DNA of 64,000 bases from Lutjanus erythropterus (Eukaryota > Chordata > Actinopteri > Lutjaniformes > Lutjanidae): positions 22,894,695 through 22,958,694 of the forward strand of contig CM034606.1 of assembly GCA_020091685.1 (NCBI GenBank), written 5' to 3'. Under the pieces are notes generated by a model. The model was given only the letters and a program-made list of their open reading frames with translations, ran no database searches and was not told the DNA's origin. This document shows positions 1 through 9,895 of the stretch, piece after piece. How positions within the stretch are numbered: position 1 is the first letter of the stretch; every line of letters begins with the position of its first letter. A program made the position numbers and the translations under genes.

Positions 1-79
1 TAAAACTAACCAAAGTTGAAACCTGGTTTAAAACAGTAGCTTTAAACCACTTAAGCATTGCACTTCTATTATAGACTCA

Positions 80-87
80 TGACGTCA
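80..87. promoter_or_regulatory. Palindromic CRE-like site
   Basis: The 8-bp sequence TGACGTCA is a perfect CREB/ATF consensus. It sits far from the exon-1 start, and a second partial CRE lies close to that start. An 8-mer can occur by chance, so function is inference only. Confidence 0.3.
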
Positions 88-695
88 GACACTTTTTCAT
101 TCTTCTTCCTTGTCAAAAGCTGCTTTCTTTCTGACTGGTGTATTGTGGGTTATTCATGTGACGTTGGCAGAATGGGATGACCAGGAAAAACACCCCTTAT
201 TCCCCTCATTATACACAGTCCAAGGTGGTGATAAAGAGTCCAGATAAAGAGCCTAAATTAGGAACTTTTGCTGTGTTATATATTTGTAGCAGTTTGTTAC
301 CAAGTGAAACCAGGTTCCAGCAAGAGTACTTAAAAAAATTGCTGGATCAATTGTGTTAATATTGAATTTTATTTTTATAAAACTATCTGCATTGATGCAT
401 TGGTAGCCATTCTACTAACAGTTTGTTCACATCTATAGTTTTTTTTTTTTTTTCATCAAGTGGGAGATATTGCCTGTCAGAAATTCACAATTTCATGACT
501 TGGAATTACAAATCTGAGGTTGACGTGTTGTTTTTTTTCCCCCCACTCAGTTTAACATTATTGTGCTTTAAATGGTATCACATTAACAGAACAGCTGATG
601 TACCTCCTGCAGAGTTGAGGTGGTCTGGTACCACACCATTTTCAAATTTTGAGTTTGTAGTTCAACCCCAACTCATGTTGACTCAAGTGACATCA

Positions 696-890
696 CAATA
701 ACAACAGCAATAATAATAATAACAATAATAATAATGATAATTATAATGATGAAGATAATAATAATAAACCAATAAAAACTGAAATACAACTAAACATTTT
801 CAAACAATAATTAACTGAAACTAAACTACATTAAAAACCAAAATTCAAAATGAAATAAACATAAAACGAATAAAAATAAAAAATATTAAA
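696..890. repeat. AAT microsatellite and A-rich simple repeat
   Basis: Interrupted (AAT)n/(AAC)n runs at 696-770 continue into about 120 bp of A-rich sequence containing short AAAACT and AAACTA units. Confidence 0.8.
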
Positions 891-1094
891 CTATAAGAGC
901 TCTGCTTTAGACACACTTTAAACAACTTCTTTATATATATATGCATTAACCTTAACACCTGTAAACAGGCTTTGATGTGTAAATCCGTTTAGTTCCCCTT
1001 GAGCCTATTATTTTTTCTTAACCAGGAAATAGATATTTTTGAGATGATTAGTTGAACACTGACTGTCATTCCACAGACGTACAACATGATGGAT

Positions 1095-1173
1095 GGAGCA
1101 ACCAATCAGGTGGGAGGACTGGTGACGTCTTCTCACATGACCTACTCCGCCGGCTGACGCCTTGAAAAAAAAA
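1095..1173 (+). promoter_or_regulatory. Putative TATA-less promoter of the exon-1 gene
   Basis: A CCAAT box in NF-Y context (ACCAATCAG, 1101-1109) is followed by a CRE-like TGACGTC (1123-1129) and a short CpG-bearing patch (CCGCCGGC, 1147-1154). The start codon lies in AAAATGGCGG, which resembles the YY1 element that overlaps the ATG in many vertebrate housekeeping genes. There is no TATA box. The tight order CCAAT, CRE, GC patch, YY1/ATG is what makes this a promoter candidate. The transcription start is not determined. Confidence 0.5.
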
Positions 1174-1452
1174 ATGGCGGTGGATTTAATTAACCGGTCA
1201 TGCATTTCTTTGTGCAGCTCTGCTAATTTGCCAACTCTGCCGTCAACGCTGCTTCACACCTGCCTCACTGCTGCAGTTCATGAAGGCCTACAGGACGCGG
1301 ATATGAACAAGCTCGCCTGCCAACATGTGGTTTCAGGAGACTGTGCAGAAATGATTAATTATTTCCTTTCTGGCCTCAAACTGAACTTCGAGCTGGACGC
1401 AGAGTTCCTGGTGGACGTTGCAGCTTTGGACCAGGCTGCTTCACTCCTTCAT
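1174..1452 (+). CDS. First coding exon of an unidentified vertebrate gene (93 codons, partial)
   Basis: The frame opens at ATG 1174 in a strong Kozak/YY1-like context (AAAATGGCGG) and runs 93 codons to a consensus 5' splice site, CAT|GTAAGT, with GT at 1453-1454, in phase 0. The ATG is preferred over an in-frame TTG at 1162 inside the A-run. The protein starts MAVDLINRSCISLCSS and continues with leucine-rich, apparently helical sequence (for example LPTLPSTLLHTCLTAAV, then INYFLSGLKLNFELDAEFL). No signal peptide or catalytic motif is seen. Codon use is GC-richer than the flanks. If the donor were ignored, the frame would stay open to a stop at 1642-1644, but the sequence beyond 1453 becomes Leu/Cys-rich and looks intronic. 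I do not recognise the family. It resembles the helical N-terminal domain of an adaptor or complex subunit, but that is a guess. No second exon can be assigned. Confidence 0.6.
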
Positions 1453-3069
1453 GTAAGTTTGTGCTGTTTGAGCTCACCTGCATGTTGTCTTCTTGGCTGT
1501 TGTGTTGCTCTCTTGCTGCTAATTTTTGCTGCTGGATCCATGTGCAATGTTTGTGTTGAATTCCGGCGCTGGTTGGATTTTTCCTCAGGGTTGTTTTGGC
1601 ATGTGCATTTTTATGCTTTTCCTGTTATCAAGTTGCTTGGATGAGCATGTAGTATAAGTGTTATGAGCTGAATTAGCTTTGAGGCATATTTGCTCCTTGA
1701 TTGGATTGTTGTTGTTTGGGGGGATTTTGCATTGGCTCACTGCAGGCTTGGGAGAAGATAAATATGTAAACTGGCTTCAGAATGTAAACATTTATTGTTT
1801 TCTTGCATCCAGCTCAATCACATGCTTATTTCCCTGTAACATTGGCCTCATGGCATACCCAACATGGCTTTCGTCATGCATAAGATAGGTGGTCACACGC
1901 ACACTTTATCATGACTCTTCATATTCAGCTAAGCTTTAGAAAAAGTATTTAAATCAAAGGGTGTAATGTCACAGCTCGCTTTGCTGTTCTGCTTATCATA
2001 ATAACATTTCTTCTGTTGAGCTCCAGCTTACTGTTTACTGCTGCTGCAACCACAAGTCTTAAAATGTTATGGCATTGTCTGCTCAAATCCTCGATTATTT
2101 ATTTGTGAGATTTAATGCGCCTCAGTTAATAATTATTTGCTGTATGACATACAGTACATGTCAAAGATGGTATATTCACATTTGCTTGTAGTTTGAGGTG
2201 CATATCTCACACAGTGGTGATGGGCTCTGTTGTACTTAATTTGATGTATATTTGCAAGTGCTCACTGCTCATTATATTAAATCCTCTCAGTGTGAGCTAT
2301 CTGACTGAACTGTGTGTCACCTGGTAACCCTTCTAGGGTTACTGCAGATACTAGGTTTTAATAACCAGTTTCTAAAGTACAAAAAAATAGTCCGTCTCAT
2401 TCAATTGCTTCATAAATTCTTCAGGGTTTGCTTTTTTTTTTTAGAAGAATAAGTCTCCTTTGTAGAATAATATAAAGCTGAATATGAGACCTGCTCACTG
2501 ACAACAAGGCAAACCCCAAGAGCAAGGTTATTTTTTTTTTTTTACTTTTTGCAAGATCAGGAGTGAGTCACAAAAAGGATTCTTGTTTCTCATCATGTCT
2601 TGTTTCTTTTCACTATCGGCTTGCGTTTTATGGCAAAATTTTCCCATAAATAACCTTTATACTTACTTTACAGTTCTGTAAAGTGAAACACTAAACTTAC
2701 TTTAATTTAAAAAAATATTCCTACTTAAACCCGAGTTTTGTGAGTTTCAGAGATATGTTTTAAATTTTAGCAGTGGATGCAAGTTTCTCTCAGTGGAGAT
2801 TTACTTTAGGGGGAAATAATCCCATATCTCAGTCTGACAGGTATAGACCTGCCCTGCAGGTAATCTGTTCAACCTCCCATGGTACAGTGTTATATGTCAC
2901 TATGTGCTCAAACCAGACAGAAATCTTTTCCAAATGTTGCAATTTTTAATACATTTAACTGGAAAAGTGTGTACTGCTAAATGATGTACTCAACACCAAT
3001 TTGTAAGTTAGCGAGAGTTACAACTGAAATCGAACAATACTGTAAAAACACCAATGATCAATGTTATTA
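1453..3069 (+). other. Presumed start of intron 1; nothing recognised
   Basis: The stretch begins with the GTAAGT donor and continues as AT-rich, T-run-bearing unique sequence without a recognisable repeat or exon. Short open frames after 1453 have no similarity I can identify. Confidence 0.4.
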
Positions 3070-3333
3070 TAGCTGCAGTAAAGGTAATTCTTGAGTTACT
3101 GACAAATTGGTTGGTCCATAAAATATGAGAAATTGTTGACAATGTTTCCCAAAGCCTGAGGTGACATCCTGAAATGTTGTTTTGTCTATAACTCAAAGAT
3201 ACCTAGTTTACTGTAATAGAGGACTAAAGAAATCAGAAAACATTTCAGATGCCGAAATCAATGAATTTCGATATTTCTGATTCAAATTGATTATCAAAGT
3301 AGGTTATCTACTGACTGATCGTTGCAGCTCTGT
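3070..3333 (+). mobile_element. hAT-type miniature element, AGGGCTGCAACT family, diverged copy
   Basis: The internal order matches a very common teleost miniature element: a segment meaning 'TTGGTCCATAAAAT', then TTTCCCAAAGCCTGAGGTGAC, then TAACTCAAAGATA, TTTACTGTAATAGAGGA and a terminal GATCGTTGCAGCTCT. The left terminus is decayed. No transposase is encoded. Related copies lie at 9805-9895, 12560-12690, 19730-19974, 23644-24361 and 32470-32550. Confidence 0.7.
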
Positions 3334-4128
3334 CTTTGATATTCAAATAGAGTGGTCATGTTCTTGACTTGGATCTAGCCCAAGGAAATAGCTAAGAACC
3401 TATATGCACTTCATCTCACGATCAGTTTAGTCAGATGAAGGCCTAAACAAAAACCACACTCATTAAGCATATGGCATTGGCAGTGTGAAATAGCCCCTCT
3501 GGTCTTTCTCTCTCTAAAGGTCACTGTTTCATTTCATTTTTATGATAGTGGTCTTTGCTTCAGAAGCGGTGGCTCACCTCTGCTATAATAATATAAAACT
3601 CATTAAAACCTGATCGTGACAAACATGGATCTTTGCTGCATTATATTTCTAGGTGGGTACTTTAAAAAGTTTGAGCCTTGAATTCGAGTTTGTTGCTGTG
3701 ACTGTACACAGTGTGCCTACAGGCGAGTGGTGCATATAAGGTAAACAGGACACTGGTAATGGTAATTGTACAGTGTATGATTTGAATCCCTGATGTGTTG
3801 TAGCAGGGTTAATGTAGGGACTAGGCTTGGCTAAATGAGTGGTTTCATCGTGGTCTTGATTATGTTGCAGAATGTCTTTGCTCAGACCAAAGCTGACACC
3901 TGGTATTTTGCATCTCAGTCATTTTTAATGGAGTCAGCGCAATAATACAGCACATTGTCTGTATATGTCACAGGTTCAAGTGTTCCTCATTAACTCTCCT
4001 AGTTTGTTGCAGGCTCCTCTTTCTGTGATCTGTGGTGTGTGGGAGGCAGTTTTAGTGTGCAAGCAAACTTCACGGCATTTTCAAGTGTGGTTATTTAAGA
4101 TGTGGTTTAGTATATTGAAGGTAATTTA
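3334..4128. other. Unique AT-rich sequence, nothing recognised
   Basis: No exon, RNA gene or repeat could be supported here. Confidence 0.3.
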
Positions 4129-4260
4129 AAGGGATAGTATGATAAAAGGATTATTTAGGTAATTATTGATAGTGAAAGTGTTAACTACAATAGATGTCAG
4201 TCAGCAAGCTCCCAGTTTGAGGAAGCAGAGAGGAAACCACTTAAAAAAAGGTCCACCTAA
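4129..4260 (+). repeat. Fragment of teleost TTAAAGGGACAGTTC-type repeat
   Basis: It begins TTTAAAGGGATAGTATGAT, close to the TTTAAAGGGACAGTTCACC end of a common fish repeat, and continues with CCCAGTTTGAGGAAGCAGAG, an internal block of the same family. A matching right end (GGGGTGAACTGTCCCTCTAA) occurs far away at 57454-57473, as a separate copy. Confidence 0.5.
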
Positions 4261-4730
4261 AGGTAAAATCTAGACTTGCAGCGGTTAATCGGCAATGCTC
4301 AGAATCAGGCTGGTTTTCACGTGACCGGCTCTGACCGGTGACCAGCCGGTCAGCGTCACATATCCGATTCTGTGCCCGTCATTGTCACACACGTGTTCTG
4401 CACGATGGTCACATCATGCACGCAGCACACAAACTGACTGTGATATCAGCACAGCGCTGATTACAGCTACACACATTCAGACACGTTTGCTTGAAGATGG
4501 TGTTAGCGACAGATTCCAAGAACAGGATAAAGAGAAGACAGACAGTCTACAATGAGACAGAGCAGCTGACAATGTCTGTTTTTTGGTCACTGCAAAGTTT
4601 TACTGCAGCAAACTGTTGCACTGCGTCTGTCTCTGGTTTGTTTACATCTTCTTCCACAGGAGATCACGTGAAATTGCTTCCTGCGATCTCGTGAGATCAC
4701 GTTCACCCGATTCATAATCTTAATATAAAA
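4261..4730. other. CpG-rich block with palindromes
   Basis: This block is richer in CpG than its surroundings. It holds an 8-bp perfect inverted repeat CTGACCGG/CCGGTCAG (4331-4338 and 4345-4352) with an overlapping second pair GACCGGCT/AGCCGGTC, a GATCTC-GT-GAGATC palindrome at 4685-4698, and a direct repeat of GAGATCACGT at 4660 and 4694. A 67-codon open frame (4491-4694) has no recognised similarity. It may be a non-autonomous DNA transposon or a small CpG-rich regulatory block. Terminal repeats were not found. Confidence 0.4.
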
Positions 4731-4984
4731 CTATAATAAGGCCTGGCTGTAATCTGGAGGACTTTAGAGAAAATTTAAAGTGTATTTAATGAATATTTAA
4801 TAGTCAGTGTCTTATTATGAGCATCCAATTTAATTTTTACAAGAAAAGTTGCTGCTGCCTTGTTCTGTTGTTTCTGTCATTATGCAACTTTGCTGTTTTA
4901 AATAGTTCAGATTCACCGAGGTAACACAAGAACACAAAATAACTAACCGATTTAGGCAGCAGTAGACCTGCAACTCTGTTCAAC

Positions 4985-5245
4985 AATTGTGGTTTATGAG
5001 GTAAAATGACTGATTTTGCCAGTTGATTTGGAGAGAGTGATATTTTGGCTAATATTTTTCCTGTTGGAAAAAAGCTGTCTGACAGGAAAGTTAAGTTGTG
5101 AAAATATTTTGAGTAGCCTATTGCTTACACTTCTTCCTTTTTTATGTTGATCTTTTTTTAAGTAGCTAAAATAAGTTGTGTCCACAGCAGTACATTGCAA
5201 AGCTTTCATGCCGGTACTCCTGTTTACCCCCAAAATGGGGGATAA
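4985..5245 (+). repeat. Unnamed high-copy teleost repeat, copy 1
   Basis: It contains TTTTCCTGTTGGAAAAAAGC, an AGTAGCTAAAATAAGTTGTG block, GTCCACAGCAGTACATTGC and a terminal CCCCCAAAATGGGGG. The same order of blocks recurs at 29620-29835, so this is an interspersed repeat and not a unique sequence. No coding capacity is seen. Confidence 0.55.
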
Positions 5246-6769
5246 TCCAACAAACTTTTACATTAAATCTCTTTTGTTTATTTCTTTTCTGAACACTTGG
5301 TGGAACTCACGTTGAAAAAAGGTTATATTAGAGTCTTACATCTACTCCACTGAGTTGTCACTGTTGATTCATGTGCTCTGTTCCAGAGAGAATACCAGAT
5401 GTTTGTGCCAGCTGATCTTTTAATTAAGGCTTTGTTTGTATTTTGAGTTCATTCTCCTCATCCACCTTTCTGTCACTGCTACTTAAAATCTTGAACCTGC
5501 TGTGACATAGACAACGTGCAGGAGAGTTTCTTGAACAGTGAGGCGGTGACAAAGGCACAGAGGGCCTTTGTGTATTTGACTTATGTTGTGTTTTCGGGCA
5601 GAGACTTTCCGCCACCAGGGTACCCGGCCACATCTCTTGAAGGAGAAATGCCGGCCTCGTTCTCTTCCTCCGGCAATACTTTCAAAAATTCACAAACGCT
5701 GCAGGCAAGATGGCTTAACTTGAGTGTAGACGGAAGGTTTGGGGGGAATACACAACATTGAAGAGTGCACTGTGGGATGGCAGAGGAGTATGACCATAAT
5801 TGGATCCCCTGACAGCTGTTTGACTTCTACCTCCTCTAGGACAGGACCCTCTCACTCTGATGCTTTAATTCACACACAGACGCTCATTGCTATGCATAAC
5901 TGTCCTGATCAGTTTGAACTACACAGCGGTGATCACCTTTAATGACCTACAAATCAGATTGCCTGTCTACCATTTCAGAGTGCCTGCTGTCAAGGGTATT
6001 TATTGGCTTTGCAAGATGGCAAATTTTTAAAAAACGTAAAAAAAAAAAAAATGATGTGTGCAGGGTGGTGGTACAATATTTTGGTCTGAATGAGAAGGCC
6101 AGGTCCTGTACCTGACAAACATATTAACATCTTAGTTTTTTACCTGTCTGAAATATAAATCTGTTGAGAGAGAAAAGTTTTAAGATGTATAGAGACTGTA
6201 AAATGTTGTCCTTTTTTTTTAAATGTTTGTATTTTCAACATGGGGGTGTTTTATATTTATTAGAAGAAGACAGAAGATTTGTGACAAGAAATAATGAGAG
6301 AAAGAAATTGGGGGATGATATGCAAATACAATATGCAATAGGCAAACAATATACATTCAACAAAAATACAAATGCTAAATTTATTTTGTTCCCATTTTTC
6401 ATGTGTTGCGGTAAAACAACTAAGATCCACAGCTTTCTGTGCACACAAAAGGCTTATTTCTCAAATTATTAACTGTTAAATCGCATGTTATATTACTTTT
6501 TACACCAAAATACATACACATATATTTAGGTTTTTTAAATGTGGCTAAACCCACTAAAAACAGGCAGCTGACCCTTTTTCCCATTACCCAATAGAGGAGT
6601 TTGCCCTTCTGTTATTTTTTTCTGATGCTTGTGAACCAAGACTAAACTTGTGTGTGTTTTTTTTTACTGTCACTGTTTGTACTTTCCTGCTAACCTAGGG
6701 AGACATAAGCCTAGCCACTGGCAAAATTTAATTGAAGAAATATTAAAACATTTTGTTTTCACATTACAA
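5246..6769. other. Mostly unique sequence; weak exon-like segment at 5602-5705
   Basis: The 5602-5705 segment is preceded by a TTTTCGGGCAG acceptor-like sequence and followed by CTGCAG|GCAAGA, a possible GC-type donor. Its open frame reads DFPPPGYPATSLEGEMPASF and is GC-richer than the flanks. This is weak, and I do not call a gene. The remainder, including an A-run at 6038-6051, shows nothing recognisable. Confidence 0.25.
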
Positions 6770-6932
6770 CCTGAGAATGTAAGAATCACTTTAGACCTAT
6801 GATATTGGTGTGAAAATTGAAATAAGAACCATTATTTATTTCCTTTTTTTTTTGTTAAAGCCACAGGGAGCCACTGGAGAGGGGCAGAAAAAAGCCACAT
6901 GAGGCTCCAGAGCCACAGGTTGCAGACCCCTG
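6770..6932 (-). mobile_element. hAT-type element, 3' terminal fragment (CAGGGGTCTGCAACC terminus)
   Basis: Read on the minus strand it starts CAGGGGTCTGCAACCTGTGG, then CTCTGGAGCC, GCTCCCTGTGGC and an ATAATGGTTCTTATTTC block. This is the terminal part of a widespread vertebrate hAT-type repeat. The 8 bp after the terminus is ATCTAGTG (6933-6940). The other terminus and matching target duplication were not found, so the copy is truncated. Confidence 0.6.
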
Positions 6933-7654
6933 ATCTAGTGTAGAGGGAGCTTTGGTGAGCACTTCTCTTGCAAAGCTAATCTATTTGAACAGTTGTGGCA
7001 TATAGAGATGCTGATTAAAGAGCATGAATACTGCACAAGTGTGTGTTGGACTGGTCACGATAGAGGCCCACTCTAAAATGTGCCGTTTTATCTTGAAAAA
7101 CGCCATTTATGGGCACAACGGCTATTTGACATAGTGAAAACAAAAGTGTCACCTTTTTCATTTAAATGCATGAACACTACTACAACATCTATCGCTGGGA
7201 GATCCTAAACAACATCATTTTATGAAAAAGGACAAACTTTGAAGTAACTGCAAAGGTCAGTCACATTAATTGACATTTTAGTGGGCTAATTTTGAACAGT
7301 GATCTTCATATCCTCATTAATATGACTTGTGTCTGATTTAGCCATTTTGGTGCAGGCTGTTTGTGTTTGGCTTGTTGTCATTATTTTTTTGTATATATTT
7401 TGGACAGATGCACCTGCAATTGGGCACAGATCATTTGGCTTCTTTTGAGTTCTCTTAATTGTCTCATTTTTTAAAACTTGCATATCAAAGAGCTGAGCGC
7501 CAGACCTCTTTTGCACAGGTCTGGCACTCTCCGTTGACAAAGGCAACTAATTGGCATTTAAACTAACAAAAGCCAACATTTGTAGCACTGCGTAAGTATC
7601 TGTGATTAGGTTACTTGAACCTACAATAACTGACTTTTTGGTCACTTGGCAGCG

Positions 7655-7868
7655 GAAAAAAAGTTATGTGGATGTTGTCACCTCATTTACATACCCAGCA
7701 GACACAGAGCAGCATTAGCATTTAGTCGGGGTCATGTTTCCAGCAACCTGGTAAATGTAATATTCACCCTCCTTTTAGCCATTTTGGCCTCCAGCAATTC
7801 CTGAGAGGAATGTCTGGCTCTTTAGCTGCTCAACGCTCCTCTACATTCACCAGTTGGGCCTTAACCTT
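7655..7868 (+). repeat. Unnamed high-copy teleost repeat
   Basis: The blocks GATGTTGTCACCTCATTTAC, CCAGCAGACACAGAGCAGCA, AATATTCACCCTCCTTTTAG and GAGAGGAATGTCTGGCTCTT are recalled together as a common dispersed repeat in perch-like fish. There is no open frame, and no termini could be defined. Confidence 0.45.
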
Positions 7869-9247
7869 GTCTGCCGCTTGGTTTTGGGTTTTCAGATCTT
7901 TTGTTGGCAAAGACATTGTCGATGAAAGTGTCTAAAATGTGTTTGCATGATTTTGTCCACCAGCTGCATTTCCTTTTTTCCCTGCTTCAATAATTGACAG
8001 TCCACAAAACTGCAGTCAGCAGCTGGAAAGAAAACATGTCCTGTCCAGCAGCATAGGTTTTCTTCTTTACATATAACATACAAGAGGACATGTATGAAAT
8101 CTCTGAGCACCGTTTCTTTGAATTTGAGGTTTCAAGCTCAAAGCCTCCATCCTCACAAAGAGAGTTACAGACATCCATTGAGAGAGTGCAGATTGGCACT
8201 CTGGAGTGCCAGTCTGCCCTTTTGTTGGAAGCATGAAGACGTATTTTTTAGCAAGGCTTTTTCATTTTTATGTCAGATGGTGCGCATTGATAAATTATGA
8301 TTATGTCTGTCTAAAACATTTGCCTGGATGAAGACTGTGCTGGTAGTTGATGTTCTGACAATGCACACATAAAAATAAGCTTGCTTTGTACCCTTTTCTA
8401 TTAGTATATTAGACTTCAACTCAGGAAGGATGTGGATGAGAGACAAACAGATGGCTGGATGACTGTCTGCACAAAATGAAGTCAGACACAGCAGCCGGAG
8501 ACCCGTCTGCAACACCTCTCTTTTGGAAACAAAGTTTTAAAGGGCACAGAGCTGCTTCTGTTCTGTTCTACAAGATGCAAGGCAAATATTTGTTAGAATT
8601 TTGTTTACATCATAGAGGAGCTCAGGGTGGATAAAACTATTTTAATTAACTTTGTTAAACAAGTCATCAAGTTTAGATAACGTGCTCAAAGCACTTGTTT
8701 TTATTGCTTTAAATCGAAGTTTAAATTTGACTGTCAATGTGATGATTTCTTACCGAGTAATGAGCTGTCTTTTTTAGTCAACAGTCAATTAAAGACAAAA
8801 TTCCAGCTTTTTATACCAAATAAAATAGGCAAATACAAGGGAAAACAAGAGAAAAAGAGAGCAAGCAAACAAGAAAGACAGCCTTGCTGAATCTTAACAC
8901 AGATGCTGCTCTCTTGGCCTTCAGTCGCAAAGAACATGTCAGGGAGGTTGGAAGATTAAACAAACCCATTGTGGGTTTGAGTGCATCTGAGATGAGTGTT
9001 GACATCTGAGGTTAAATCAACACCTGCCAAAGAGGCCAACGGAGGCCATATTCTCTGCACATTTCCAAGGCTCAGTTCCATTCACAATGAAAGTCTTCTC
9101 GCCTGCAGGTTGTGATGGTTTGAAAGGTCAGCCTGATTGTCTCAGTGGACATATTAATGCTTATTTATCAGCACTGACCCTGATAGATATCAATCACTTC
9201 CTCAGCACTAGCTGGATTTCACAGCCCAGATGTGTTCAACACACATT
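7869..9247. other. Unique sequence with a short near-perfect hairpin
   Basis: No exon or repeat is recognised. The only notable structure is an inverted repeat at 8188-8217, listed separately. The open frames are short and without similarity. Confidence 0.3.
8188..8217. repeat. 14-bp inverted repeat with 2-bp loop
   Basis: The arms are GCAGATTGGCACTC (8188-8201) and GAGTGCCAGTCTGC (8204-8217), with one mismatch that would be a G-U pair in RNA. The arms are shorter than a typical miRNA precursor. Confidence 0.8.
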
Positions 9248-9255
9248 ACAGTTAC

Positions 9256-9378
9256 TAGGGATGTCCCGATACAACTTTTTCACTTTCGATACGATACCGA
9301 TATTGCAGCCTTGAGTATTGGCCGATACCGAGATCGATCCGATACGATATCAGCACGAATCGGATCGGGACACCCCTA
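9256..9378. mobile_element. 123-bp hAT-type miniature element with target duplication
   Basis: The termini are TAGGGATGTCCCGAT (9256-9270) and ATCGGGACACCCCTA (9364-9378), inverted with one mismatch. The flanking 8-mers ACAGTTAC (9248-9255) and ATAGTTAC (9379-9386) agree at 7 of 8 positions, as expected for an 8-bp hAT target duplication. The interior is made of CGATA-rich units, so most of the element can fold on itself. No coding capacity. Confidence 0.85.
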
Positions 9379-9386
9379 ATAGTTAC

Positions 9387-9804
9387 TGTGATGAACACAA
9401 TAAATTCAAGCAGGACGAGGGCAGCATTTCAAAAAGTAGTTTCAGGTTTATTATATATTTGCAAAGTCTGAAAATAATTTGATCCATATTTTAACTTACA
9501 GTTAATATTGTCCTAAAAAAGATGCTAGACCTAAACACTTAGTCAATAATTTTAGAACACACATACAACAATTATGTGTCCGAAAGTATTTCTGAAAAGG
9601 GTGATTGATCAGTGATTTTTGGAACTGCAAATGCTCCTCCTACAGAGAGGAGTATACTTGCCTTAAGCTTAAAGCTGCACTCTATATTCTTCACAGTTGC
9701 TGTATTCTGAGGACATTCAAACAAGCCCACAGAAATTCAATTTATGATGATATAACAGAAAAGTGGCGCATCCTCACAATTGACAAACTGGAATCGGAGA
9801 TTGT
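9387..9804. other. Unique AT-rich sequence, nothing recognised
   Basis: No exon or repeat with defined ends was found. Confidence 0.3.
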
Positions 9805-9895
9805 TCAAAAAATAAAACACAAAATTAATTGATTGTCAAAATAGTTGTTGAATAATTCCTTGGTGAGGAACTAATTGATTAATTAGTTGTTTTGG
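9805..9895 (+). mobile_element. Right-end fragment of the AGGGCTGCAACT hAT-type family
   Basis: A terminal block of the type ATTGATTGTCAAAATAGTTG followed by AACTAATTGATTAATTAGTTG matches the right end of the family seen at 23644-24361. It is degraded, and the final GCAGCCCT terminus is not preserved. Confidence 0.45.

Larger units (their letters stand above)
1..1000. other. Upstream flank, AT-rich, no gene seen
   Basis: No coding exon is evident. A full palindromic CRE (TGACGTCA) lies at 80-87, about 1.1 kb upstream of the exon-1 ATG. Positions 696-770 are an imperfect AAT microsatellite, followed to about 890 by A-rich repeats of the AAAACTGAAACTAAAC type that are common as simple sequence in fish. 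Short open frames here have no recognisable similarity. Confidence 0.5.

Noticed and set aside
1008..1205. Minus-strand open frame over the promoter and exon 1
   Set aside because: It is the antisense shadow of the promoter/exon-1 region and has no independent support.
8188..8217. Hairpin as a possible microRNA precursor
   Set aside because: The arms are only 14 bp and the loop 2 bp, too small for a canonical precursor.
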